From: Rhodanobacteraceae bacterium
Lineage (GTDB): Bacteria; Pseudomonadota; Gammaproteobacteria; Xanthomonadales; SZUA-5
Direction: 5' to 3'
Assembly (NCBI GenBank): GCA_016713135.1
Contig: JADJPR010000017.1
Location: 62,001 to 126,000 of the forward strand
Length of the DNA: 64,000 nucleotides
A model generated the notes under the pieces. The model was given only the letters and a program-made list of their open reading frames with translations, did not search any database and was not told the DNA's origin. The translations under genes were made by a program, and so were the position numbers. Below, in pieces: positions 1 through 7,152 of this stretch; within the stretch, counting starts at the first letter, position 1, and every line of letters begins with the position of its first letter.

Positions 1-154
1 TCTCGATCAGGTAGGCGATCAGCGAGACGCGCTGCTTGGACGAGGCCTCGGAAGCCTTGCGCGCGTCCGCTTCGGACAGGGAGCCCTCGCTGACCAGACG
101 CCGGGCGACGCCCGTCAGGCCAGTCAGCGTGGTGGTTTGCGGGTTGCTCGCCAT
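1..154 (-). CDS. pilB: Type IV pilus assembly ATPase PilB, 5' end only
   Basis: The minus-strand reading frame begins with ATG at 154 and runs off the left edge, giving about 51 residues. The segment TGLTGVARRLVSEG followed by an Ala/Ser-rich helix matches the N-terminus of PilB from Xanthomonadaceae (LVGITGIARRLV...). PilB is the cytoplasmic hexameric ATPase that powers pilus extension; the ATPase domain itself lies outside the window. The identification rests on the N-terminal motif alone, so it is good but not certain. The gene is divergent from the small RNA and the O-antigen-ligase-like gene to its right. Confidence 0.75.
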   Translation of the reverse strand, partial: MASNPQTTTLTGLTGVARRLVSEGSLSEADARKASEASSKQRVSLIAYLIE

Positions 155-361
155 GGCTCGCGGACCTCATGAGACTTCTGCGGAATGTAGCCCAAGCCCC
201 GGAACTGCGAAAGTAGTTGTCCCGGAGACGGACGCGCGCCCAGCGACGGGCATATGGCGACAGGTGCACCCGGATTCGCAGCGGGTCCCACCGGGAATCC
301 GTGATCCGGTTGGCGCCCGTTCATCTGGCTGCGGCGTGCTTGGGGGACGGCCAGACTCGTC

Positions 362-388
362 TTGGCGCCATCATGAGTGTCGTATAAT
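362..388 (+). promoter_or_regulatory. Candidate sigma70 promoter upstream of the small RNA region
   Basis: TTGGCG (362-367) and a perfect TATAAT (383-388) are separated by 15 bases, slightly short of the usual 16-18. Transcription would start near 395 and run into the three hairpins that end at 663. No convincing open frame with a ribosome binding site follows, which favours a non-coding transcript or a long leader. Confidence 0.5.
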
Positions 389-553
389 CAATAAGTTGCG
401 GTTTATTCGACCGACTCCGTGCGGGCGATGAGGCGCGCCTGACGCGCCGCGCCGTTAGTCGTAAATGAACGCACAAGGTGACGACCGGCATTGTCACTGG
501 AACTTCGATTGCGGCAACCTATCTACGGGTTCGAGCCCACAGCGGCTCAATCC

Positions 554-663
554 GGTTCACTCCTCCCCCAATAGTGAACCTTCAAGCAGGGACGGGACCT
601 CCCCAGCCCTCCCTGCGACCCCCAGGCCCCGGGCGCCTCCCCAACGCCCGGGGCCAACTTTTT
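554..663 (+). ncRNA. Candidate small RNA with three C-rich hairpin loops
   Basis: Three consecutive stem-loops are visible. SL1 pairs 554-561 with 573-580 (8 bp, loop 562-572). SL2 pairs 586-592 and 594-596 with 610-616 and 607-609 (10 bp, one bulged C, loop 597-606). SL3 pairs 625-635 with 645-655 (11 bp perfect, loop 636-644) and ends in a T-tract, so it is also the terminator. All three loops contain the same word CCTCCCC, able to pair with G-rich Shine-Dalgarno regions. This matches the described architecture of the Xanthomonas small RNA sX13 (about 115 nt, C-rich loops); homology is inferred from structure only. The 5' end is unknown: the only good promoter (362-388) would give a longer transcript from about 395. 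The span given is the minimum supported. Confidence 0.6.
625..663 (+). terminator. Intrinsic terminator closing the small RNA
   Basis: A perfect 11 bp GC stem (GGCCCCGGGCG at 625-635 with its complement at 645-655), a 9-base loop, then AAC and five T (659-663). It argues against translation starting at the upstream ATG 465, because the coding frame would have to run through the hairpin. Confidence 0.75.
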
Positions 664-710
664 CCGGCTCCGCGCTGTCAGACTGGTACTTTCCTGGTCG
701 CAGCGCAGCC

Positions 711-2357
711 TTGCCTCCTCTGCCCACATTTCCGCTGCTCGCAGTCGCCTGGGCGGCGTTGGCCGTGCACCCGGGCGGTTCCGAGCCGGCCAAGGTTGCC
801 GGCGTCGCCGCACTGGCGGCGCTGGCCCTGCGCGACGGCCGCCTGCTGCAGACCCTGCTGGCGCGGCGGGCGCTTGGCTTCAGTCTGGTCGCGCTGTGCC
901 TCAGCGCCGCCGTTGCCGCCGAAACTGCCGTTGCGCTGATCGGCAGCGCGGCGCGCGCTCAGGGAGCGCTGATCGGCATGGTCCTGGCGCTGCTCGCCGC
1001 GCACGCATCGTTGCTGGATGCCGCTGGCCGTCGCGCGCTGCTGCGCGGCGTGGCGCTGCTCGGTGGCGTGATTGCGGCCTACGCGCTGCTGCAGCGGGCC
1101 GGCCTCGATCCCTGGCACTGGCGCGGCCAGCCCGATGCGCGGCCGATGGCGACGCTGGGCAACCCCACGGTGCTGGCCGGCTGGCTGTTGCTCGCGTTGC
1201 CCCTGACCCTGCTGCAGGTGCGCACCTCGCCGCGGCCCTTGGCGTGGGCCTTGCTCTCGCTGCTGCAGGCGGGCGCCTTGTTGGCCAGCGGTACGCGCAG
1301 CGCGTGGCTCGCGCTGGCCGGCGTGGGCCTGTTGCTGGTGGCCTCGAATTCGCGCCGGCGTTGGCTGCTGGCGGCGCTGCCGCTGCTGGCAGTGCTGGCG
1401 CTGCTGGCCGCGACCTGGCGTCCGGCATCGTTGCAGGACCGCGCCTGGCTCTGGCAGCTGGCGACGCATGCGCTGGTCGAATCGCCGGTGCTGACCGATC
1501 TCGACGGCCGGGCGGATGCGTTGGCGCCACTGCGCCGCTGGTTGGGATACGGTCCGGATGGACAACAGCCGGTGCTCGCGGCCGCCCGCGCGGAAGTGCC
1601 TGGCGTGCGTGTCGATGCGGCAGGCTGGGACGCCGATCGTGCGCACCAGTGGGTGCTCGATCGCGCGCTCGAGGGTGGCGCGCTGGGCGTGCTCGCGGGC
1701 CTGGTGCTGGCGGTCGCCGTGGGGCGCGCCCTGCACCGCGCATGGTGCAACCCGCACACCCGTGCCGAGGCGACCGCGCTCGGCCTGGCGCTGGGCGCCT
1801 GGGGAGTGCATCTGCAGGCCGCGTTCGCGCTCACCGGCGACCGCGTCCTCGGCTGGATCTGCATCGGCATGGCGCTGGGGCTGGTGGCGCGGACTGACGA
1901 GTCGCCGGCCTTGGCTGCGCGACATGCGTGGTCCGCCGGCGCGCTCGCAATGGCCGGTGGCATCCTGGTGCTCGCGGTCGCGGCGGCTGGGTGGCCGCCG
2001 TCGGCCTGGGCGCGCCGCTGGGCGCCAGCGCTTGAGGCCGAGCAGGAATTCGCTCGCGGCCAGGCGCTGTACGCGGCCGCCAGGGACCACCGGACCGCTG
2101 CCGCGGCGCTCTACGCGCAATCGGCCGCCGCCTTCGCGCAGGCCGCCGCGCTGCGTCGCTACGATCGGGATGCCGCCCTTGCCGCGGCCGCCGCGCTGAT
2201 CGAGCAGGCGGCGCAGTCGCGTGCTGCAGCGCCCACCGCGCTTGCCCAGGCGCGGCACTGGACCGATGCCGCGGCCAGGCTGGATCCGCGCGATCTGCGG
2301 CTGGACGCCGTGCGGGCGCGACTGGCGGCCGTCTCCGGATCGGCCCCCGCCCGCTGA
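711..2357 (+). CDS. O-antigen ligase/polymerase-like (Wzy_C family) membrane protein with C-terminal repeat region
   Basis: A polytopic inner-membrane protein with about ten hydrophobic segments. GNPTVLAGWLLLALPL is the signature stretch of the O-antigen ligase/Wzy_C family, and a large periplasmic loop follows about 100 residues later. The last ~120 residues are Ala-rich and helical (AEQEFARGQALY...), resembling the TPR-like tails of such proteins. Family members join glycans to lipid A-core or to pilin; a position next to pilB makes pilin glycosylation (PilO/TfpW-like) possible but unproven. Start: an ATG at 465 is in frame, but its first 82 codons have poor coding character and contain the terminator at 625-663, so the TTG at 711, just before the first membrane segment, is preferred. 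No clear ribosome binding site is seen for either. Confidence 0.7.
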   Translation: MPPLPTFPLLAVAWAALAVHPGGSEPAKVAGVAALAALALRDGRLLQTLLARRALGFSLVALCLSAAVAAETAVALIGSAARAQGALIGMVLALLAAHASLLDAAGRRALLRGVALLGGVIAAYALLQRAGLDPWHWRGQPDARPMATLGNPTVLAGWLLLALPLTLLQVRTSPRPLAWALLSLLQAGALLASGTRSAWLALAGVGLLLVASNSRRRWLLAALPLLAVLALLAATWRPASLQDRAWLWQLATHALVESPVLTDLDGRADALAPLRRWLGYGPDGQQPVLAAARAEVPGVRVDAAGWDADRAHQWVLDRALEGGALGVLAGLVLAVAVGRALHRAWCNPHTRAEATALGLALGAWGVHLQAAFALTGDRVLGWICIGMALGLVARTDESPALAARHAWSAGALAMAGGILVLAVAAAGWPPSAWARRWAPALEAEQEFARGQALYAAARDHRTAAAALYAQSAAAFAQAAALRRYDRDAALAAAAALIEQAAQSRAAAPTALAQARHWTDAAARLDPRDLRLDAVRARLAAVSGSAPAR

Positions 2358-2413
2358 GTTGACCCGCCGCCGCGCACACGGCACCCTTGCGCCCCCTTTA
2401 ACCGACGACCGCC

Positions 2414-4126
2414 ATGGACAGCGCCAACATCGCTTCCGCGCTGACCCGGCAGGCGCGCGAGCGCCCGCACCAGATCGCCATCTTCGTGCCCTGCGGCGCC
2501 GACATCGCCGGGCGCCCGGCGCACACCCACCTGACTTACGCCCAGCTCGACGAGGAGTCGGACGCGATCGCCTGCGGCCTGGAGCGCATCGGCATCGGCC
2601 GCGGCGTGCGCACGGTGCTGATGGTGCGCCCGAGCGTCGAGCTGTTCGTGCTGATGTTCGCGCTGTTCAAGGCCGGCGCGGTGCCGGTGCTGATCGACCC
2701 AGGCATCGCCAAGACTGCGCTCAAGCAGTGCCTGGCCGAGGCCGAGCCCGCGGCTTTCATCGGCATTCCGCTGGCGCATGCGGCGCGCGTGGCGCTGGGC
2801 TGGGGGCGCCGGACCGTGCGCACGCTGGTCACGGTCGGCCCGCGCTTCATGTGGGGCGGGCACAGCTATGCCGAGCTCTTGAAGATCGGCCGCGAAGGCA
2901 GCGATGCACGCAAGCGCACGCCTGCGCGTCTGGCCGACACCCGCGAGGACGATCCGGCCGCGATCCTGTACACCTCGGGCTCGACCGGCATCCCCAAGGG
3001 CGTGGTCTACCAGCACCGCCACTTCATGGCCCAGGTGGACCTCTTGCGCGAGGCCTTCGACATCCGTCCCGGCGAGATCGATTTGCCGACCTTCCCGCCG
3101 TTCGCGCTGTTCGATCCGGCACTCGGGATGACCACGGTGATCCCGGAAATGGACCCCACCCGCCCGGCGATGGCCGATCCGGCCAAGCTGATCCAGACCA
3201 TCCACGACTTCGGCGTGACCAATCTGTTCGCCTCGCCGGCGCTGGTCAACGCGATCTCGCGCTGGGGCGCGCCGCGCGGGGTCAAGCTGCCCACCCTCAA
3301 GCGCGTGATCTCGGCCGGCGCGCCGGTGCCGGTCGCGGTGGTCGAGCGCATGCGCAAGCTGCTGCCCGATGACGCGAAGCTGTGGACGCCGTACGGCGCC
3401 ACGGAGTGCCTGCCGGTGGCGGTGGTCGAGGGCCGCGAGCTGACCGAGTACGCGCGTCCGCGCACCGAGCACGGCGCCGGCACCCTGGTTGGCCAGGTGG
3501 TCGCGCCCAACCAGGTGCGCGTGATCCGCATCAGCGATGCGCCGATCCCCGAATGGAGCGACGAGCTCGTCGTGCCCACCGGCACCGTCGGCGAGATCAC
3601 GGTGGTCGGCCCCACCTCGACCGAGCGCTACTACAACCGCGCCGACGCCGAGCAGATCGCCAAGATCCGCGAGGACGGGCGCATCGTGCACCGCATGGGC
3701 GACCTCGGCTACTTCGACGAGGGCGGTCGCCTGTGGATGTGCGGCCGCCGCTCGCAGCGGGTGCAGGCGGCGGGTGGCCCGATCTGCACCGAGCAGGTCG
3801 AACCGATCTTCAACACCCATCCGCAGGTCTTCCGCACGGCGCTGGTCGGCATCGGCCCGCCGGGCAGCGAGGAGCCGGTGCTGATCGTCGAACTGGAGCC
3901 GGGCATCGGCCGCGAGGAGCACGCCCGCATTCGCGAGGAACTGCTCGGCATGGCCGCGCGCCACCCGCACACCCGCGGCATTGCGCGCATCCTGTACTAC
4001 CCGCGCTTCCCGGTCGACATCCGCCACAACGCCAAGATCGGCCGCGAGTACCTCAAGCGCTGGGCCAGCGAAAAGCTCGGCGCACCGCTGCCGCAGGTGG
4101 CGATCGGGACGGAGCGACAGGCGTGA
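2414..4126 (+). CDS. oleC: Olefin beta-lactone synthetase OleC
   Basis: An AMP-forming ligase-fold enzyme of 570 residues. Visible motifs are the P-loop-like ILYTSGSTGIPKG (about residues 180-192), PYGATE (A5), GDLGYFDEGGRLW (A7) and the C-terminal lysine in NAKIGREYLKRW. The stretch FPPFALFDPALGMTT is characteristic of OleC rather than of ordinary acyl-CoA ligases. OleC converts the syn-beta-hydroxy acid made by OleA and OleD into a beta-lactone using ATP, in long-chain olefin synthesis. oleD follows downstream, but oleA and oleB are not adjacent in this window. Confidence 0.88.
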   Translation: MDSANIASALTRQARERPHQIAIFVPCGADIAGRPAHTHLTYAQLDEESDAIACGLERIGIGRGVRTVLMVRPSVELFVLMFALFKAGAVPVLIDPGIAKTALKQCLAEAEPAAFIGIPLAHAARVALGWGRRTVRTLVTVGPRFMWGGHSYAELLKIGREGSDARKRTPARLADTREDDPAAILYTSGSTGIPKGVVYQHRHFMAQVDLLREAFDIRPGEIDLPTFPPFALFDPALGMTTVIPEMDPTRPAMADPAKLIQTIHDFGVTNLFASPALVNAISRWGAPRGVKLPTLKRVISAGAPVPVAVVERMRKLLPDDAKLWTPYGATECLPVAVVEGRELTEYARPRTEHGAGTLVGQVVAPNQVRVIRISDAPIPEWSDELVVPTGTVGEITVVGPTSTERYYNRADAEQIAKIREDGRIVHRMGDLGYFDEGGRLWMCGRRSQRVQAAGGPICTEQVEPIFNTHPQVFRTALVGIGPPGSEEPVLIVELEPGIGREEHARIREELLGMAARHPHTRGIARILYYPRFPVDIRHNAKIGREYLKRWASEKLGAPLPQVAIGTERQA

Positions 4127-4136
4127 GGGGCGGAGC

Positions 4137-4335
4137 GGGGCACGGGGCACGGGGCACGGGGCACGCCAAGGGCGCGCATTTCCGAGAGACCGCGCAAGGC
4201 TGGGGGACTCGAACGAGCCTTCCATGGCGGGATCCGCCTCTCCATCCGTGCTGGCCGCCCATGGGTGACTGGAGTAATCCGGGGAACCGGGATGGCGCCG
4301 CGCCCGCGTGCCCCGTGCCCCGTGCCCCGTGCCCC
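4137..4335 (+). repeat. Inverted pair of heptanucleotide tandem repeats between oleC and oleD
   Basis: Four copies of GGGGCAC (4137-4164) face four copies of the complement GTGCCCC (4308-4335), separated by about 143 bases. The pair fills the oleC-oleD gap and could fold as a 28 bp hairpin in DNA or RNA. No gene is seen between the arms. Confidence 0.85.
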
Positions 4336-4355
4336 GCTTCACCCAGGCATTCCCC

Positions 4356-5360
4356 ATGCGCGCCCTGGTGACCGGCGGCGGCGGCTTCCTCGGCAGCGGG
4401 ATCTGCCGTGCGCTGCGCGCGCAGGGACACGAGGTGGTGTCGCTGCAGCGCTCCGCGGCGCCGGAACTGGCGGCCATCGGGGTGGCGGTGCGCAGCGGTG
4501 ACATCGGCGACGCGCAGGTGGTCGCCGACGCCGCGCGCGGCTGCGACACGATCTTCCACGTGGCGGCCAAGGCCGGCCACTGGGGCAGTTACGACGAGTA
4601 CTTTCGCGCCAATGTCAGCGGCACGCGCAATGTGCTGGCTGCGTGCCAGCAGCATGGCATCACCCGCCTGGTGCACACCTCGACGCCGAGCGTGGTGCAT
4701 GCGGGCGGCGACCTGGAAGGCGTCGACGAGCGAACGCCGCTGGCGACCCGCTTCCAGGCGCACTACCCGGCGACCAAGGCGATCGCCGAGCAGGAAGTGC
4801 TCGCCGCCAACGGCCCGGCGCTGGCCTCGGTGGCGCTGCGTCCGCACCTGATCTGGGGGCCGGGCGACAACCACCTGCTGCCGCGCATCCTCGCGCGCGC
4901 CCGCGCCCGTCGGCTGCGCTTCATCGGCCCGCCAGGAAAGCTGATCGATGCCACTTACATCGACAACGCGGTCGACGCGCACCTGAAGGCCGCGGCGACC
5001 CTGCAAGCCGGCGCGCCCCATGCCGGACGCGCCTATTTCATCTCGAACGGCGAGCCGATCGCGACCGAGGACATGATCAACCGATTGCTAGATTGCGCGG
5101 GCCTGCCGCCGGTGCATGCGCGCATTCCCTTCGGAGTGGCGTATGCCGTCGGTGCCCTGCTGGAACTGGCTTACGGCACCTTGAGGCTCAAGGGCGAGCC
5201 GATCATGACCCGCTTCGTCGCCGAGCAGCTGGCCACCGCGCACTGGTACGACATCAGCGCCGCCGCGCGCGATTTCGGCTATACCCCACGGGTGAGCATG
5301 GACCACGGCTTCGCCGCGCTGCGCGTAGCGCTCTCGGGTGGCGCTCAGCGGCAGCGGTAG
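4356..5360 (+). CDS. oleD: 2-alkyl-3-oxoalkanoate reductase OleD (NAD(P)-dependent extended SDR)
   Basis: A 334-residue extended short-chain dehydrogenase of the 3-beta-HSD type. The N-terminal nucleotide-binding motif is GGGGFLGSGI and the catalytic YxxxK appears as YPATK, with STPSVV before it. OleD reduces the 2-alkyl-3-ketoacid made by OleA to the hydroxy acid used by OleC. The start was placed at ATG 4356 because the residues encoded just upstream are translated GTGCCCC repeat. Same strand as oleC, 229 bases downstream, with only repeats between, so probably co-transcribed. The last 16 bases overlap the end of the minus-strand remnant beginning at 5345. Confidence 0.85.
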   Translation: MRALVTGGGGFLGSGICRALRAQGHEVVSLQRSAAPELAAIGVAVRSGDIGDAQVVADAARGCDTIFHVAAKAGHWGSYDEYFRANVSGTRNVLAACQQHGITRLVHTSTPSVVHAGGDLEGVDERTPLATRFQAHYPATKAIAEQEVLAANGPALASVALRPHLIWGPGDNHLLPRILARARARRLRFIGPPGKLIDATYIDNAVDAHLKAAATLQAGAPHAGRAYFISNGEPIATEDMINRLLDCAGLPPVHARIPFGVAYAVGALLELAYGTLRLKGEPIMTRFVAEQLATAHWYDISAAARDFGYTPRVSMDHGFAALRVALSGGAQRQR

Positions 5361-5640
5361 TCTGCGGAATCGACGCTGGCGCGGAAGGGATCGGTCAGTG
5401 CATCGGTGCACTCGCCGGCGAGCAGGCGGCATTTGGGCAGCAGGTTCAGCGGAACCAGCGGCTCATGTGCGCGAGTCGCGCACCGCGCGCGCTCAGGCGC
5501 ACGCGGCCATCACGGATCTCGATGGTGCCCGATTCGCTCGGTCAGGGTGGCGCCCGTGGTTTGGCGCAAGTGGGCTCTGTTCGAGGCGATTTCGCTGGGG
5601 TTGTCGGTGACGCTGGTGCTCGGTTGTTCGTGGGAATAGG
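5345..5640 (-). pseudogene. Remnant of an unidentified minus-strand protein gene
   Basis: Read on the minus strand, this stretch shows protein-like segments in different frames: GTIEIRDGRVRLSARGARL, then after a shift LNLLPKCRLLAGECTDALTD and DPFRASVDSADYRCR ending in TGA at 5347-5345. At least two frame changes are needed and no start codon or ribosome binding site remains. The three cysteines suggest a secreted or periplasmic protein. Upstream it runs into tandem repeats. The family is not recognised; sequence errors could account for part of the damage. Confidence 0.35.
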
Positions 5641-5653
5641 TCTTGCCTGCGAC

Positions 5654-5730
5654 CTTGTCGCTTGTCGCTTGTCGCTTGTCGCTTGTCGCTTGTCGCTTGT
5701 CGCTTGTCGCTTGTCGCTTGTCGCTTGTCG
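5654..5730 (+). repeat. Eleven tandem copies of the 7-mer CTTGTCG
   Basis: A perfect uninterrupted array of 11 heptanucleotides, followed by a degenerate copy. There are no unique spacers, so it is not a CRISPR. It lies in the gene-poor gap between oleD and the Tat-exported SDR. Confidence 0.95.
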
Positions 5731-5744
5731 CTGTCGCTTTGGCA

Positions 5745-5774
5745 CTTGTGGGAGCGGGCTTTGCCCGCGATCTT
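5745..5774 (+). repeat. REP-like palindrome
   Basis: CTTGTGGGAGCGGGC, TTT, then GCCCGCGA forms a short palindrome. GTGGGAGCGGGCTTGCCCGCGA is the well-known core of REP elements in Pseudomonas and relatives. A related half element occurs at 62532-62556. Confidence 0.6.
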
Positions 5775-5825
5775 TTCGCTGTGGCTGTTGCCCCTTGGCT
5801 ATTGCCTTTGATCTTGAAGCGAGAG

Positions 5826-5923
5826 GCTTCAAGCGGAAAGCTTCAAGCGCAAAGCTTCAAGCGCAAAGCTTCAAGCGGAAAGCTTCAAGCGGAAAGCTTC
5901 AAGCGGAAAGCTTCAAGCGGAAG
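5826..5923 (+). repeat. Seven tandem copies of a 14-mer (GCTTCAAGCGGAAA)
   Basis: Seven contiguous copies of a 14-base unit, varying only at one G/C position and at the last base. It is preceded by a small palindrome (CTTGAAGC...GCTTCAAG). The unit is twice the 7-base length seen in other arrays in this window. No open reading frame of note crosses it, and the rest of the 5641-5995 gap holds nothing recognisable beyond the repeats listed. Confidence 0.95.
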
Positions 5924-5995
5924 GATTCAAGCCCGGCGCCAACCCGAACTCGCCCAGCCGAGGCCGCGCAAAGCCTTCCCAGCCTGTTCGGGGAG

Positions 5996-7132
5996 TCATC
6001 CCCGCGCCTTCCAGGCCGCCAGAACCTCCGCCTCGCGCTCGGGCTTGAGGCCGGACTTGAGTGCGGCCTGGCGTTCGGCCGGCTGGGCGTGGAACCACGC
6101 CAGCGTGTCCGCGGCGGTGGTGGCCAGTGGCCGGAAGCTCAGGCCCGCCGCGAGCGCGCGGGCGATGCTGATGCGGGCGAAGCCCTCCGATTCGCCCTGA
6201 CCCGGCACCCACACCGGCAGGTCGCCCCACGGGGCCACCTTCTGCGCTTCGAGGAAATCGCCGGAAACGAAGGTGAACTTCGCGCCCTGCGTGGTGACCG
6301 CGCGAATGCCATAAAGCATCGCCGCGACCGACATCTCGTAGTCCGGGCCAGTCGCGTTGTAGGTGCCCAAGGCACGCGCCTCGGCCATGCGGATGGTCCA
6401 TTCGGCAAGGTCGCGCGCGTCGATGAACTGGACCGGGTCCTCCTGCGGCGGCGCGAGCACCTCACCGCCCATTTCGATGCGCACCGGCCAGTAGCTGAAG
6501 CGGTCGGTCTCGTCGCCCGGGCCGACAATCAGTCCGGGACGGATGATGGTCAGCTGGTCCTTGAAGTACTTCGCCGCCTGCGCCTCGCACCCTGCCTTCA
6601 TCGGGCCATACAGGGCCATGTTGGCCATCAGGGTGTCGCGGGTTTCCTTGAGGATGTCCTCGCCCTGGTACACCGCCAGTGCGCCGCTTTCGTCCTGGCC
6701 CGGCTTGCTGTTGTCGGCGTACACCGAGATCGTCGAGATGAAGATGTAGTGCTTGACGTTGCCGGCCAGTACTTCGCCGACATCGCGCACCCAGAAGGGC
6801 ACGCTGGTCGGGTTGTCGATGCACACATCCCACTGGCGGTCCTTGAGCGCGGCGACGTCGCCGGTGCTGCGATCTCCAGTCAGCTCCTCCACCTCGGCGG
6901 GCCAGTCCTGCGGGCGCCGGCCGCGGTTGAACAGGGTGATCTTGTGGCCGCGCGCCAGCGCGTAGCGCACCTGGTGCGGGCCGGTGAACCCGGTGCCGCC
7001 GAGGATCAGGATGTTGAGCGGCTTGTCTGCTTTCGCCACCGGTGCGGCGGCGAAGGCCGCGCGGCTGGCGGTGGCGCCGACGGCGGCGGCGAGGATGCCC
7101 AGCTTGAGCAGATCGCGGCGAGTGGTGTGCAT
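5996..7132 (-). CDS. Tat-exported NAD-dependent epimerase/dehydratase (SDR) family protein
   Basis: 378 residues. The N-terminus TTRRDLLKLGILAAAVG with an Ala-rich end (AAFAAAP) is a twin-arginine signal, so the folded, probably cofactor-loaded protein would go to the periplasm. The mature part begins with the Rossmann motif GGTGFTG and carries YGPMK as a candidate catalytic YxxxK. It resembles atypical/extended SDRs of the isoflavone-reductase or mRNA-binding-like class; the substrate is unknown. It lies 20 bases downstream of the transporter gene at 7153-8520 on the same strand, so the two are likely one operon. Confidence 0.75.
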   Translation of the reverse strand: MHTTRRDLLKLGILAAAVGATASRAAFAAAPVAKADKPLNILILGGTGFTGPHQVRYALARGHKITLFNRGRRPQDWPAEVEELTGDRSTGDVAALKDRQWDVCIDNPTSVPFWVRDVGEVLAGNVKHYIFISTISVYADNSKPGQDESGALAVYQGEDILKETRDTLMANMALYGPMKAGCEAQAAKYFKDQLTIIRPGLIVGPGDETDRFSYWPVRIEMGGEVLAPPQEDPVQFIDARDLAEWTIRMAEARALGTYNATGPDYEMSVAAMLYGIRAVTTQGAKFTFVSGDFLEAQKVAPWGDLPVWVPGQGESEGFARISIARALAAGLSFRPLATTAADTLAWFHAQPAERQAALKSGLKPEREAEVLAAWKARG

Positions 7133-7152
7133 GCGGTTCTCCGGGTCGGGGG

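Noticed and set aside
465..560. Remnant of a type IV pilin gene
   Set aside because: Fragments such as IVTGTSIAATYL vaguely resemble a pilin C-terminus next to pilB, but they are short, lie in mixed frames, and no pilin N-terminus is present.
395..663. tmRNA, RNase P RNA or c-di-GMP riboswitch
   Set aside because: GGGTTCGAGCCC looked like a tRNA T-arm, but there is no matching acceptor stem, tag frame or conserved RNase P core, and the GACGCAAAGC core of the riboswitch is absent.
5654..5923. Possible CRISPR array
   Set aside because: Units of 7 and 14 bases follow each other without unique spacers, and no cas genes are near.
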